DNA of 38,332 nt from Chara braunii (lineage: Eukaryota; Streptophyta; Charophyceae; Charales; Characeae): positions 3,546,155 through 3,584,486 of the forward strand of contig BFEA01000065.1 in assembly GCA_003427395.1 (NCBI GenBank). Direction: 5' to 3'. Below the pieces are notes generated by a model that did no database searches, had not been told where the DNA came from, and saw only the letters and a list, made by a program, of their open reading frames with translations. The first letter of the stretch is position 1. Every line of letters starts with the position of its first letter. The position numbers were made by a program, and so were the translations under genes. Positions 21,050 to 30,829 of the stretch are shown piece by piece.

Positions 21050-23548
21050 TTGCTTCCCTATCTCCCTCCTCCTTAAATAAAGTTTGTGCTCTTGAAATTC
21101 TTCAAACTACTTGCGAGGGGCAGTTGGCAGGTTCAACTGTTTCAACTCGTAACGTGGCGTGGACTGCTGCGATGGCGATTCTGACTACGGTCCGTTTATC
21201 TTCATCGTCCAACTTTTCGACGGTGTAGTCGACCAATCGGTGGTCGGGTACTTGGCGGTCGATGAAGATGAGGAGGTGAGGTTTGGAGGGGGAGGGGTGT
21301 GTCGATGGTTGAAAGGTGTTTCTCCTCTTATCTGTTCTCGAGTCTCGATTGTATGTTGGAATATACTTAATTCTAAATGAATTTTCTTATATCCATAAAT
21401 GATTTCTTTCAAGTTCGTAATGATCAAAGTAGTTTCAAATTCTTCAAATTCTTCATTTTTTATTGTTTCTCTTGTAAAAGTTTAGTTGTTGTATTCATCA
21501 TTATAATTGCCTTGCAATAATCTTGATCAGGTCCAAAATTTGGATGAACTGATAGTGTTGATTTCTGAGCATATTTCTTAAACCATGATCACGTACGATT
21601 TCGAAATGACTTCTTAGCCTTTCTCTTTCGTTATGAACTACATGGTTTTGCTAAACGATTCTCCAACGGTGGTTTGAGGATCTATTTCGAAAATCCTTAT
21701 TGGATAAACCTAAAATTCGTATGTGTCTTTCCCTTGATTTTGCATGACCAGTTTGTAGTTTCGTAACTGATTTTCCTATTCTGAAACTTGCAATGTTGTA
21801 TTCTAACTTTGTTTTGTTTGTCGACTGGATAATCTTCCCTATCTAAATCCTTAGACTTATTCTTTCAAACTTCTCATGATTGATGTCTAGATAGGTTGCA
21901 CCCCAACAGGTGTTATAGGATGGGGGAAGGTGTCTTTTTGTGTGTCGTTTTGGAGCGTGAATCTTATGACAACTGAGTGGTTGTCCATACTTTGAGTTTT
22001 GCTAACATTTTGTGGTAAGGGGCTGCCGAGATAGCCTCCATCTTGTGAGCTATGGGGTGGAGGAGGTCGGCTCGTCATGAGATGAAGATGAATGTCGCTA
22101 CTTCGTTGCAGGACCTTGTGAGCTTTGCTCCCTACTGTTCCTCCTCTAGCGAACTATGTGGTGAAGAAGGTCGGCTCGTCGCTTGAGAAGGAAGCGTGGG
22201 GAGAGTTTATAGGGTTGTGCGATAGGGGTAGGGTAAGTATAGGTAGTACGCGGAGATTGGAAGAGGGCGGGGTGATAACCATGGGTCCTGCTGGTGAGGA
22301 GGGCTAACGGGTGGGATGGATGGTGGACAAATAGCAGTAAGGATGGTGATTTTGTTGTTGTGAGTCATGTTGGGACAGAAGTTGAACTTGGTGAAGGGGA
22401 GTGGTTGTCAGGTTCAACAAACAATTCAGAATCTGGTTTGGGGTGAGTATGTCTTAGGAGATTTTTGTTGGGACGACGCAGATTGGTGTTGAGGCGTGGA
22501 CCGCGTGGTTGCTCCGTTCTCTAACTCAGATTAGTGGGAGCTTGAGGTTTGGGAAGTTGCCGAGGATAGCAGGCAACCAACAATTTTCGACGACTGGCCG
22601 ATGTTGGGGTATAGCCCTGTGATCCGGTTGGAGACTGAGGCTGGGGGAGTTGTCGAGGGAGGAAGGCACTCCATTCCGTTATAACAACGAGAGTCGGACA
22701 TGGGGCGGGTTGTGTTGCCCTGTAACCGTAGTTGAAAAGGGGGTGTGAGATTCGAGGAGTTAAATTACGAGGACAGAAAGGTGTGAGTCGGGGTTGGGTT
22801 AGCCTATTAAAATGGGGGGTTGGAAGGATGGTCGTCAATTTTGTCTTCTGGGAGTTGTGTTTGCTTCTTACATAGATTGAACTTAAGGCTTGTTTCCTAT
22901 CCCTGAATGTTCAATTGCTTTAAAAAAGTCGATTGTTCTTGAGAATGTTTTAGGACTCTAGGGACTCCTAGCAACCCATCTTAGGTGGTTTCGATGCTGT
23001 TATACTCGGTGATCAGTGGTTGTTCGATGCCAGAACGACGTTGGTCGGTGCTGGGGTGTTGCCCTGTAACCTGCTGATGCAGGAGCGTGAGGTCTGGTAG
23101 AGAGGTATGGGATGCTTTGGGGTGGGCATCCCAAAGGACAACCAAAGGTTGCTGGTGGGACGACGTTGGTCGGAGCTGGGGCGAGTCGTGTTGCCCTGTA
23201 ACCCAGCAGGGTGGGGGTGTGAGGCTTGGAACAGCTTGGCAGGGAGTAAGACTGTGTTGGAAAGTTTTAGAAGGGTTTGTTAGGGATCCTGAGGGTTCTG
23301 AGCATTCGTAGGACCTCTGTGACAGCTTATTGCATGAGTAGTTTCTCCCCACGTTTTCTGAATCACATCGTCTTCTCAGAATGTTCTCAGCTGAAGTTGG
23401 GTAATGTCCCCGATATCTCAAATGATCTCAAATGTTCTCAAATGATCTCTATAATTCGATATGGGACATTGGGACCAGTTTTCAGCACGTGTTGCTCCCA
23501 CGAATAGATTGGAGCATTTGTTTTTCAAAAAAAAAAAAAAAAAAAAAA
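21050..23548 (+). mobile_element. Composite non-coding retroposon I2 (about 2.5 kb) with tRNA-like tail
   Basis: It separates LINE pieces 2 and 3 and ends in the tail block GGGACATTGGGACCAG, TTTTCAGCACGTGTTGC, CGAATAGATTGGAGC and an A-run at 23529-23548. From about 22980 to the tail it is homologous to 25530-26143 of the second composite element. Upstream are an AT-rich part (21370-21880) and a GC/purine-rich part (22000-22860) with two diverged direct repeats of (T/G)GTGGWRRAGGTCGGCTCGTC near 22053 and 22161. No convincing protein domain. The 5' end is approximate and no target duplication was found. Confidence 0.65.
22560..23260 (+). repeat. Repeated module with GTTGCCCTGTAACC core in element I2
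   Basis: Core copies lie near 22618 (diverged), 22715, 23055 and 23189. Each follows GAC(G/A)(T/C)TGGTCGG-type sequence and precedes GAGGCTTGG-type sequence. Counterparts occur at about 25627 and 25759 in I3. Spacing of about 100-135 bp within a pair suggests an internal tandem repeat. Confidence 0.65.
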
Positions 23549-23800
23549 GGAATGATCCAAAATTTATCTTTCATGATTCATCCAAGTGAGCGGGTGTATG
23601 TCTTCTATGGTAGATGGTGCCAATCCACAATTTTTTTCTAGTATCAGGGTTTGTCGTAAAATATCCACAGAGAAAATTATTTTTTTAATCCATTGCATAG
23701 AGAGGGCCTTATTCTGGTTTGTGGGGTCTAAGATCCCCAATCCTCCTCTTATTTGTTGCGGCTGGACTAACTCCCGTTTTTCTTCTTCTGGGAGTTCCAC
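23549..23800 (-). pseudogene. LINE ORF2 fragment (piece 2, GLGI block)
   Basis: ELVQPQQIRGGLGILDPTNQ and ALSMQWIKKIIF align with SLIQPKGKCGLGIIDPTTQ and ALSIQWIKRLLF at about 9050-9090. The piece is open for about 78 codons, ends HPLTWMNHER-stop, and is bounded by the poly(A) of the 21050-23548 insertion. Confidence 0.85.
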
Positions 23801-24039
23801 GTTTCACTACATTGCCGCTGCGTTTTTGCACGTGGCATATGGCCTACGAGGCGTTGGCTATGTCGACGCCTGTAGAGTACAGTGGAGTTAGCCCTTGGTA
23901 AACTGAAGTGCGAGTGTAGTGGTGACTGCAATCATGAGGAAGTAGATGTGTCTGCATAATCAGGGCGTTGCTCGTCATCAGTAACGGGGCGTTGATCACC
24001 ACCAACACCATCATCAACAAGGCGCGGTTCGACACCATC

Positions 24040-24515
24040 ATCACAGTAATGGTTCGTCATCATCATCATCATCATCATCACGATAATGGTTCGTCATCAT
24101 CATTAGGGTGTTGCTCATCATCACCATCATCATCATCAGGGTACTGCTCGTCATCATCATCAAGGCGTAGGTTTTCACTTCTGTTCGGCGCTAGTATCAT
24201 CATCATTATCAAGGAGCCGTTCATCAGGGGTGCTGCTCGTTACTCATCGTTGTATTACCATCATCAATAGTTCACCATCATAGGGCGCAGTTGGCGAAGC
24301 TCGTCATCATAGGGCGCTGCTCATCCCTATCATCATTAGGTTATCATCAAAGGTGTTCGTCATCAGCACCATCATCATCATGTTGTCATCACAAGGCGTT
24401 GTGGGTCGTCATCATCATCATGATCGTCATGATCATCATCATCATCATCATCATCATCACCACCACCACCACTGACATCATCATCATCATCATCATCATC
24501 ATCATACCTTTTCTC
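24040..24515 (+). repeat. CAT/ATC-rich VNTR
   Basis: Imperfect CAT trinucleotide runs are interspersed with a recurring GGGCG(C/T)TGCTCGTCATCA-like unit (about 23964, 24106, 24331 and others). This is a compound minisatellite of about 475 bp. Repeat open frames rich in Ser, His or Ile are artefacts. Confidence 0.85.
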
Positions 24516-24649
24516 CATCATAATTTTGAGAAATTTCTGCTTCTTCCACTCATATCTTAGGAATCCTATTTCCTAAATTCCTTTTTTCTTTTTCTTTTCT
24601 CCATTATTAATTTATGATTCCCCTTTGGGCGCACTACTCAATTATTTTT

Positions 24650-25405
24650 GCGTGGCCGGGGGGTTGGGGTTTTAAGGAGGAGAGCTCTACTCTGCCGGGG
24701 CTTCACAAGGTGGGGGGTGAAATGCCCTGGAGGGAGTGGGGGCAGATTTTTGGGGAATGCCCTATTCTGGGGCTGGGAGAGATGCATGAGTTGGCGTTAT
24801 ATCCCATCGGAGGCAGATAGGGGTGAGGGGTTGGCTGAGGCATACTTTGGGTGAAATTGGATGCCTTAGTGGAAGTTGGGGGAGGAAGCAGGTATGTCCC
24901 AAGTTGGGGCTGATAAGGAGAGTTTGTGATCCGGGCAGTCATTTTCAATGGAGGCAGAGAAGGGATAGGGGGAGATGGAGAGGAGAGGGGGGGAATAATC
25001 CACAGAAACATTCAGAATTTTGATTCTCCTCTTAAGCATAAACAAATTGTTTTTTATGGGGTGGTGGGGTGGTGGGGTGGTGGGTTGGTTCTGAGGGGGA
25101 GAGCTCTACTCTACAAGGGCTTCACAAGGAGGGAGGTGATTGCCCTGAAGGGAGATGGGGCAGATTTTGGGGGATGCTCTATTCTAGGGCTGGGGGAGTT
25201 GTATGGGTCGGCATCATATCCCAGTTGTGGCAGACAAGGGCAAGGGGTCCGTAGAGGCATACTTTGGGTGGGAACAAGATGCCTTTGTGGGAGTCAGGGG
25301 GGAAACGGGTCTGTCCCAAGTTGGGGCCGATGAGGAGTGTCCATGACCAGGGGCGGTTCTTTTTTGTGGAAGCAGCTGTGGGGCAGGGGGACGAGGGGTG
25401 CATGG
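24650..25405 (+). repeat. Tandem duplication of a module of about 340 bp, period about 419 bp
   Basis: Unit 1 (24650-24985) and unit 2 (25065-25405) share GAGAGCTCTACTCT, GGGCTTCACAAGG, GAGGCATACTTTGGGTG, GTCCCAAGTTGGGGC and GATRAGGAG in the same order. Divergence is substantial and includes small indels, so the duplication is old. Confidence 0.8.
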
Positions 25406-25529
25406 GGGAATTTCTATATCCTTTATTTGTATTTGGTTGGGACTTTTCCTGATTCTTTGTAGAGTTTTCAAAACAAGCACCCTTGTTATTCCTGGTAGTT
25501 TGAAGAATCCCTCAGGATTCAGAGGGTCT

Positions 25530-26143
25530 GCTGGTGGTTTGTACGAAGCCGCACTGGAATTAAATTGTTATATTCAGGAGCCATGCTTGTTCAATGCCAG
25601 AACAACGCTGGACGGAGTCGGGATGATGCCCTGTAACTTGCCGAAGTTGAGGGCATGAGGCCTTGTAGAGAGATCTGGGGATGCTATGCGGGGGCATCCT
25701 AAGGGACAACTAGGGGTTGCTGACACAGAACGACACTGGTCGGAGCTGGAGTGAGTCGCGTTTCTTTGTAACCTAGCAGATAGGGGGGGTGAAGCCTGGA
25801 TGAGTTTGTCAGAGAATAAGTCAATTTTAGTGAGTTTTGTTATGATCTGTTGGAAATCCCTTAGATGCTCGAGTGTTTGAAAAATTGCGGTGGATTTCAG
25901 GAGCTGTTTAGCGATCATAAGAAAAGATTCGTAGTTTTCTCATCATCTATCCCGAAGTCCAAAAGCTTGTTCACGATCTTGGAGGATACTCTCAAGTCGA
26001 AACCAAGTAAATGGCCCCGGTACCTCAATTGGTTAATAAATTGTTTTGCACATGTCTTCATATGGGACGTTGGGCCTGATTCCCATCACGTGCTGCTCCC
26101 CATGAATAGATTGGAGCATGTCTTAAAAAAAAAAAAAAAAAAG
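25530..26143 (+). repeat. 3' module of I3, homologous to 22980-23548 of I2
   Basis: TTGTTC(G/A)ATGCCAGAAC, CCCTGTAAC, GATCTGGGGATGC / GGTATGGGATGC, GGGACAAC / GGACAACC and GAAGCCTGG / GAGGCTTGG occur in the same order in both elements before the common tail and poly(A). This links I2 and I3 as one family. Confidence 0.7.
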
Positions 26144-27305
26144 GCCACCCGCGGAATCACCCTGCTCTTTTCATGATCTCCCTTCCATAAGAGGGTCACA
26201 ACCTGGTTTTGAAAGACTCTGGTATAAGATTTACTTATGGGCCAGACACATGATTTGTACCAGGTAGAGGCCAACACCACATTATTAATAATCAAGGCTC
26301 TTCCACATAGGGATGTATACTTGTTTTTCCATTGGTTCATTTTCCTTATTGCTGGAGTAGTGATTCATTCGTTGTTTGTGATTAGTCTTCCATAAGCAGT
26401 AAGTGAAACTCCCCACACTCCTATTGGGGCTTCCAAAGGGACCAAACTTACCCTCGGGTTCTTTGAAGGATACACCCCATTTCAATGTAGCCACCATCCT
26501 TGTGTTGTGCTGACCCAATTAACAACCATATTTGATACCAATGAAAACTTATCTATGAGGGTCTTAATTTCCCCCATATTAGAGGAGGATGCCTCCATCA
26601 TAATGGTTAAGTCATCCACAAACATGGAACATATTGGGATTGCGTCATCCGGTGTATCTGAGATCCAAAGTTTTTGAATCTTCTGGTTAGTTCGTAGGTT
26701 AGGTCGTAAGGCTTCCATTATAATGATAAAGAGAAAAGAGGTTAGAGGATCACCTTGTCTTCCCAACATTCCCGATGAGAGGAGGTCATTAACTTGAACT
26801 CTCGTAGTAACATTTGAATGTAGGATCCTTACCCAATTTCATAGGATAGTGTCAAAATTCATCTTCTTTAAACAAACACCAAGGAAGCGTCAGCCAACAT
26901 GGTAATATGCTTATTCAGAATCGATGAATACAAAGGCAACATTCTTTTTGGATTGACGTGAGAGTTTGACAATCACATTAATTAAAAGAATGTTATCTTG
27001 AATCTGTCTTCCAGTTATAAAGTATGTTTGTGAGGGATGAATGATACTTGTCATGACAGGTATCATCTTGTTGGCCAAAGCTTGAGCCAATAATTTATAA
27101 ACTATAGTAAGCAGGGTTATAGGTCTATAGCTTTATATTCATTTTATTACCTTTCTTATATAGTGAACTTAATATACCTTGATTAACAAATTCTCCTATA
27201 ACCCCACTCTCCTGGATAGCCTCGAAGTATTTCATCAAGTCTTTTGAAAAGAGCGGCCACATGATTTCCCAAAATTATTTTGGGAGACCATCAATGTCTG
27301 GGGTG
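26144..27305 (-). pseudogene. LINE reverse transcriptase fragment (piece 1 of the interrupted copy)
   Basis: This piece starts with a decayed DIDGLPK-stop-FWE, then GEFVNQGILSSLYKKGNK, further decayed core, RQGDPLTSFLFIIIMEALRPNL, and FVDD at about 26611-26622 (the catalytic Asp pair of the FADD box, with Val for Ala). It ends IINNVVLASTWYK ... SRVIPRVA at the poly(A) of the neighbouring insertion. Stops occur at several sites. The endonuclease half is absent beyond 27305. Confidence 0.85.
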
Positions 27306-27496
27306 TGTTGTGCGCTGGAGCAAGGCCCTTTCTATTCGTACGAAAAAGTGCGTGCTGGTTGAGCCGTAATGTGCTTGGCACTGCTTGCCAACGGCCAGAC
27401 TCCTCTTCGTCTATGTAAAGCATGAACCTGGCGCAACGAGCGACCATGCTCGTGCTTTCCTTACTAGAAAGTTTTCTCCCCTCCCTAGACCCTTTG

Positions 27497-27498
<2 letters not shown>

Positions 27499-27568
<70 letters not shown>
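27499..27568. repeat. CT microsatellite at a gap edge
   Basis: About 35 CT units with one interruption run directly into undetermined sequence. Confidence 0.95.
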
Positions 27569-28303
27569 NNNNNNNNNNNNNNNNNNNNNNNNNNNNNNNN
27601 NNNNNNNNNNNNNNNNNNNNNNNNNNNNNNNNNNNNNNNNNNNNNNNNNNNNNNNNNNNNNNNNNNNNNNNNNNNNNNNNNNNNNNNNNNNNNNNNNNNN
27701 NNNNNNNNNNNNNNNNNNNNNNNNNNNNNNNNNNNNNNNNNNNNNNNNNNNNNNNNNNNNNNNNNNNNNNNNNNNNNNNNNNNNNNNNNNNNNNNNNNNN
27801 NNNNNNNNNNNNNNNNNNNNNNNNNNNNNNNNNNNNNNNNNNNNNNNNNNNNNNNNNNNNNNNNNNNNNNNNNNNNNNNNNNNNNNNNNNNNNNNNNNNN
27901 NNNNNNNNNNNNNNNNNNNNNNNNNNNNNNNNNNNNNNNNNNNNNNNNNNNNNNNNNNNNNNNNNNNNNNNNNNNNNNNNNNNNNNNNNNNNNNNNNNNN
28001 NNNNNNNNNNNNNNNNNNNNNNNNNNNNNNNNNNNNNNNNNNNNNNNNNNNNNNNNNNNNNNNNNNNNNNNNNNNNNNNNNNNNNNNNNNNNNNNNNNNN
28101 NNNNNNNNNNNNNNNNNNNNNNNNNNNNNNNNNNNNNNNNNNNNNNNNNNNNNNNNNNNNNNNNNNNNNNNNNNNNNNNNNNNNNNNNNNNNNNNNNNNN
28201 NNNNNNNNNNNNNNNNNNNNNNNNNNNNNNNNNNNNNNNNNNNNNNNNNNNNNNNNNNNNNNNNNNNNNNNNNNNNNNNNNNNNNNNNNNNNNNNNNNNN
28301 NNN
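27569..28303. other. Assembly gap (735 N)
   Basis: Undetermined bases, bounded by a CT microsatellite and a C homopolymer (28304-28314), both hard to assemble. Confidence 0.99.
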
Positions 28304-28446
28304 CCCCCCCCCCCTCTGTCGCCTTTCGCCTTCACCTCGTGCATCACATCGTTAATGCAACATAGGCCATCTACAATGGAATCGACCTAGCGTTTTGAAT
28401 GCATCTCGGCCTTGATGGCCTAGATGCAGCCAAAATGCTATGTAAT

Positions 28447-28449
<3 letters not shown>

Positions 28450-28527
<78 letters not shown>
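28450..28527. repeat. CT microsatellite
   Basis: About 39 uninterrupted TC units. Ser-Leu and Arg-Glu frames across it are artefacts. Confidence 0.95.
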
Positions 28528-28530
<3 letters not shown>

Positions 28531-29345
28531 CCTTCCTTGCACCCTGCTCTCCCGCCCCAGCACCCCGCTCCCCCACCCTTTGAGGAGGACACTATCGTTC
28601 TCGTCGTTTGCTGGTGGCACTTCAAATTACTGTCCCTTCCAATTCGTCGGGCTTCTTTATTTTATTTTTTTCCCCCTCTGGCGAAGGCATGATCACTTCT
28701 TGTGAGTTCGTGAGTAACAGAGGTTGGACGCTTATGAAAGAATTGGGAGTCTTAGGCGTACCGGCCTAAGGCGGGATGGAAATATCCCCTTTAGTTTTCA
28801 GTGGGCGCATAGTACCGGCCCAGGTTTTTCTGGCCGCAAGAAACCGAATAGTTTTTGGCGTGGGCTGGTTCTACCAAGTATCCCGAAAGAATGCATGTGT
28901 TGTGGGCAGGTTTGCAAGCGGAATGAGGAGAGGATCTTTGTCCGCCCCATAACGCCTAACCTCCAAATTTTTGGTTTGGAAGGGCCTCGCACAGTCTGCA
29001 ACCATGATGTTGCCGGGTGTTGAGATCCTTCCCCACTCACTCCCAAAGCATTTACACCTCCCTTTATCCTGGTGTCTGGACATCTGGCAGGGTGTGGGTT
29101 CCTTCTCCGACATTTCCCTTCGAGTTAGTAATGCTGCCTAAGTTGGCGATTTTCCCCATTTGTCCTCCCTGGTCTTCCCCCTCTTGTCCCTTACCTAGGT
29201 TCTCCCTGTTCCCGTTGTGTCCTCCGCTCCTATCTTTTCAATTTCTCTCGATAGCCTTTCCCTCTCCCTCTCCCTCCTCCTATCCTTCCTTCTCTTCCCC
29301 CTTTTCCCCCTCTTCCTCGTCTTTCTCCCCTGCCACCACCTTCTA
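28528..29345. other. Unassigned sequence with a pyrimidine-rich tract
   Basis: The first half shows no recognised gene. From about 29150 to 29345 the plus strand is strongly pyrimidine-rich (CTCCC/TTCCC blocks), which could adopt unusual structure or be a degraded microsatellite. Confidence 0.4.
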
Positions 29346-29629
29346 CTATCCATAATTGTGTCCGAGAATCATTTTCTTCCATAATGCCCTCTGTTCTTGT
29401 GCCAGATACAAGGGCCCATTTCTTGCTTCGTTCTCAGTGTTTTCATGTAAGATCGTACATGTCAATCTCTCGCCAGTTTCCACCGGTGCATCTGATAGTG
29501 CTGCTTCCTCAACTAAGTGAGGAGGTGGAAGTTGACAAGAGGCGACCACAAAGTGAGAGCCATCATGCATTTTTCCCCCATCATTCAAAAACAGGGGGTC
29601 AATTATCATTGGTCTTCCAAAAGGATTGA
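29346..29629 (-). other. Short open frame of possible exon character, unidentified
   Basis: Minus-strand frame of about 87 codons from an ATG at 29609. It has mixed composition (ASCQLPPPHLVEEAALSD, APVETGERL, EQRALWKKMIL) and is less biased than most frames here. No domain, paralogue or splice partner is visible, and it may be chance. Confidence 0.2.
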
Positions 29630-30829
29630 ACTTGCAATTTCCTTGCCCTGCTCTAGAAGTTAGTAAGGAAGCAATGGAAGAAAATCTGAAACCCTATCCC
29701 CTTAGAATTGTAGCATTTTATTGTGTCATTGTGAGAGACATGGAGTGCTCATTTACGCTGTCAACATTTTTGCTACATTGCCCTTTAGGTGCAGTGATGA
29801 GCTAACTCATTTCTTGATGCTTTTTTTTTTGTGAGTACCTCTTCATCTTAGTTGCTATCAGAGGAATCCGACAAGACATGTTGCTTCCTCCTAGATTGCA
29901 AGATCCTTCTGATTGACGTATGCAATGGTCTTGAAGCAACCTGTCTCATTTCTCCTCTGAACATTAACAGGGAGTCTATTTTCTTTTGACTCCTCTGATT
30001 TCTCATTAGACAATGCATTCTGTTGGTTGAATGAGTTCCTACTTGCTGCTGGTTTCACCTTCTTTCTTTATCTTTTTTCCTTCCTTCCCCTCCTTTTCTT
30101 AAAAAAAATATTTATCTATTGGTTGGGGAGAGTTGAAGGGTAAGAGGGTGAGGGAGAAGGGAATGGCTGATTAATAGGAGAAGGGGCAGAGACACTTCAC
30201 TTCAACAATGCAACTCCTCGGGTGTTGAGTGAAGTTGTCCCTAAGAAAAACCACTGCAAGTGTAGCTTCCTTGGTCCTTTTCCTGCTTTATTTTCCATTT
30301 CACCCTTCTCCTCTTCTCCTCGTACTCAGGTTCCCCTTCACTCCCATGGAGTCCCACCCGCCCTACCACAACCAGCCTACTTCTTAAGAGCGTAAGGAAC
30401 TATCGCCTGACAATGTCTATTTTGTGTGCCTTAGGGGAAATAATAATGTCCGGAGTATGGATGAAATGCTCTATGATTTGACGATTTCCGTATCTCCTCG
30501 CTAACCTTTCTTGAGCCTCCCCCTATCACCCTCGACCATCGTTTGTGACAGCGCTCATATGATGTTTATCTATCCACCTTTCTAATAATCTTCTAACTAT
30601 TCCTTTCCGTCTTGTCGTGGCTTGCACACAGTTTGAGACTAATTCCATCCAACTCATGATCTATACGACTCTTGTGACTCACCTTTCTCCTTCTTCACCC
30701 CTTTTACTCCCTATCTATCTATGTTAATGACCTTCAACCTTCTCCCCCTATCTTACCTTTCTGTGTGTTCACACTATCCTTGTAATGTTGATTCACCTTG
30801 TTTCCCACATTGGCTGGAGTTTTCACATT
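29630..30829. other. Unassigned intergenic sequence
   Basis: AT-rich, with T-runs near 29821 and an A-run near 30100. No coding frame, RNA gene or repeat could be recognised. Confidence 0.4.

Larger units (their letters stand above)
23801..26143 (+). mobile_element. Composite non-coding retroposon I3 (about 2.3 kb): VNTR, duplicated module, tRNA-like tail
   Basis: It separates LINE pieces 1 and 2. Order of parts: unique 5' region, CAT-rich VNTR (24040-24515), a duplicated 340-bp module (24650-25405), the module shared with I2 (25530-25880), then the best-preserved tail. The tail has GGCCCCGGTACCTCAATTGG (D-arm-like, about 26013), GACGTTGGGCCTGATTCCC (T-arm-like, about 26066), GAATAGATTGGAGC and an A-run to 26143. 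The architecture recalls SVA elements (SINE and VNTR parts mobilised by a LINE), but the order of parts differs. It is inferred to be mobilised in trans. Confidence 0.65.
19300..27305 (-). mobile_element. LINE interrupted by three nested retroposons
   Basis: Four minus-strand pieces follow each other in the order expected for a single ORF2: reverse transcriptase (27305-26144), GLGI block (23800-23549), linker plus first half of the zinc-binding domain (21045-20084), and the rest of that domain (19633-19300). The break points are filled by insertions at 23801-26143, about 21050-23548 and 19641-20076, each with a poly(A) end. At the 436-bp insertion the frame is continuous across the excised site. 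Together the pieces amount to about 2.6 kb of LINE. Confidence 0.8.

Noticed and set aside
23968-24560. Ser-, His- and Ile-rich frames over the CAT repeat
   Set aside because: Pure translation of a trinucleotide repeat; no domain, and it lies inside a non-coding retroposon.
27235-28390. Long frames spanning 27569-28303 with Ser-Leu or Arg-Glu repeats
   Set aside because: Produced by the gap and the flanking CT microsatellite.
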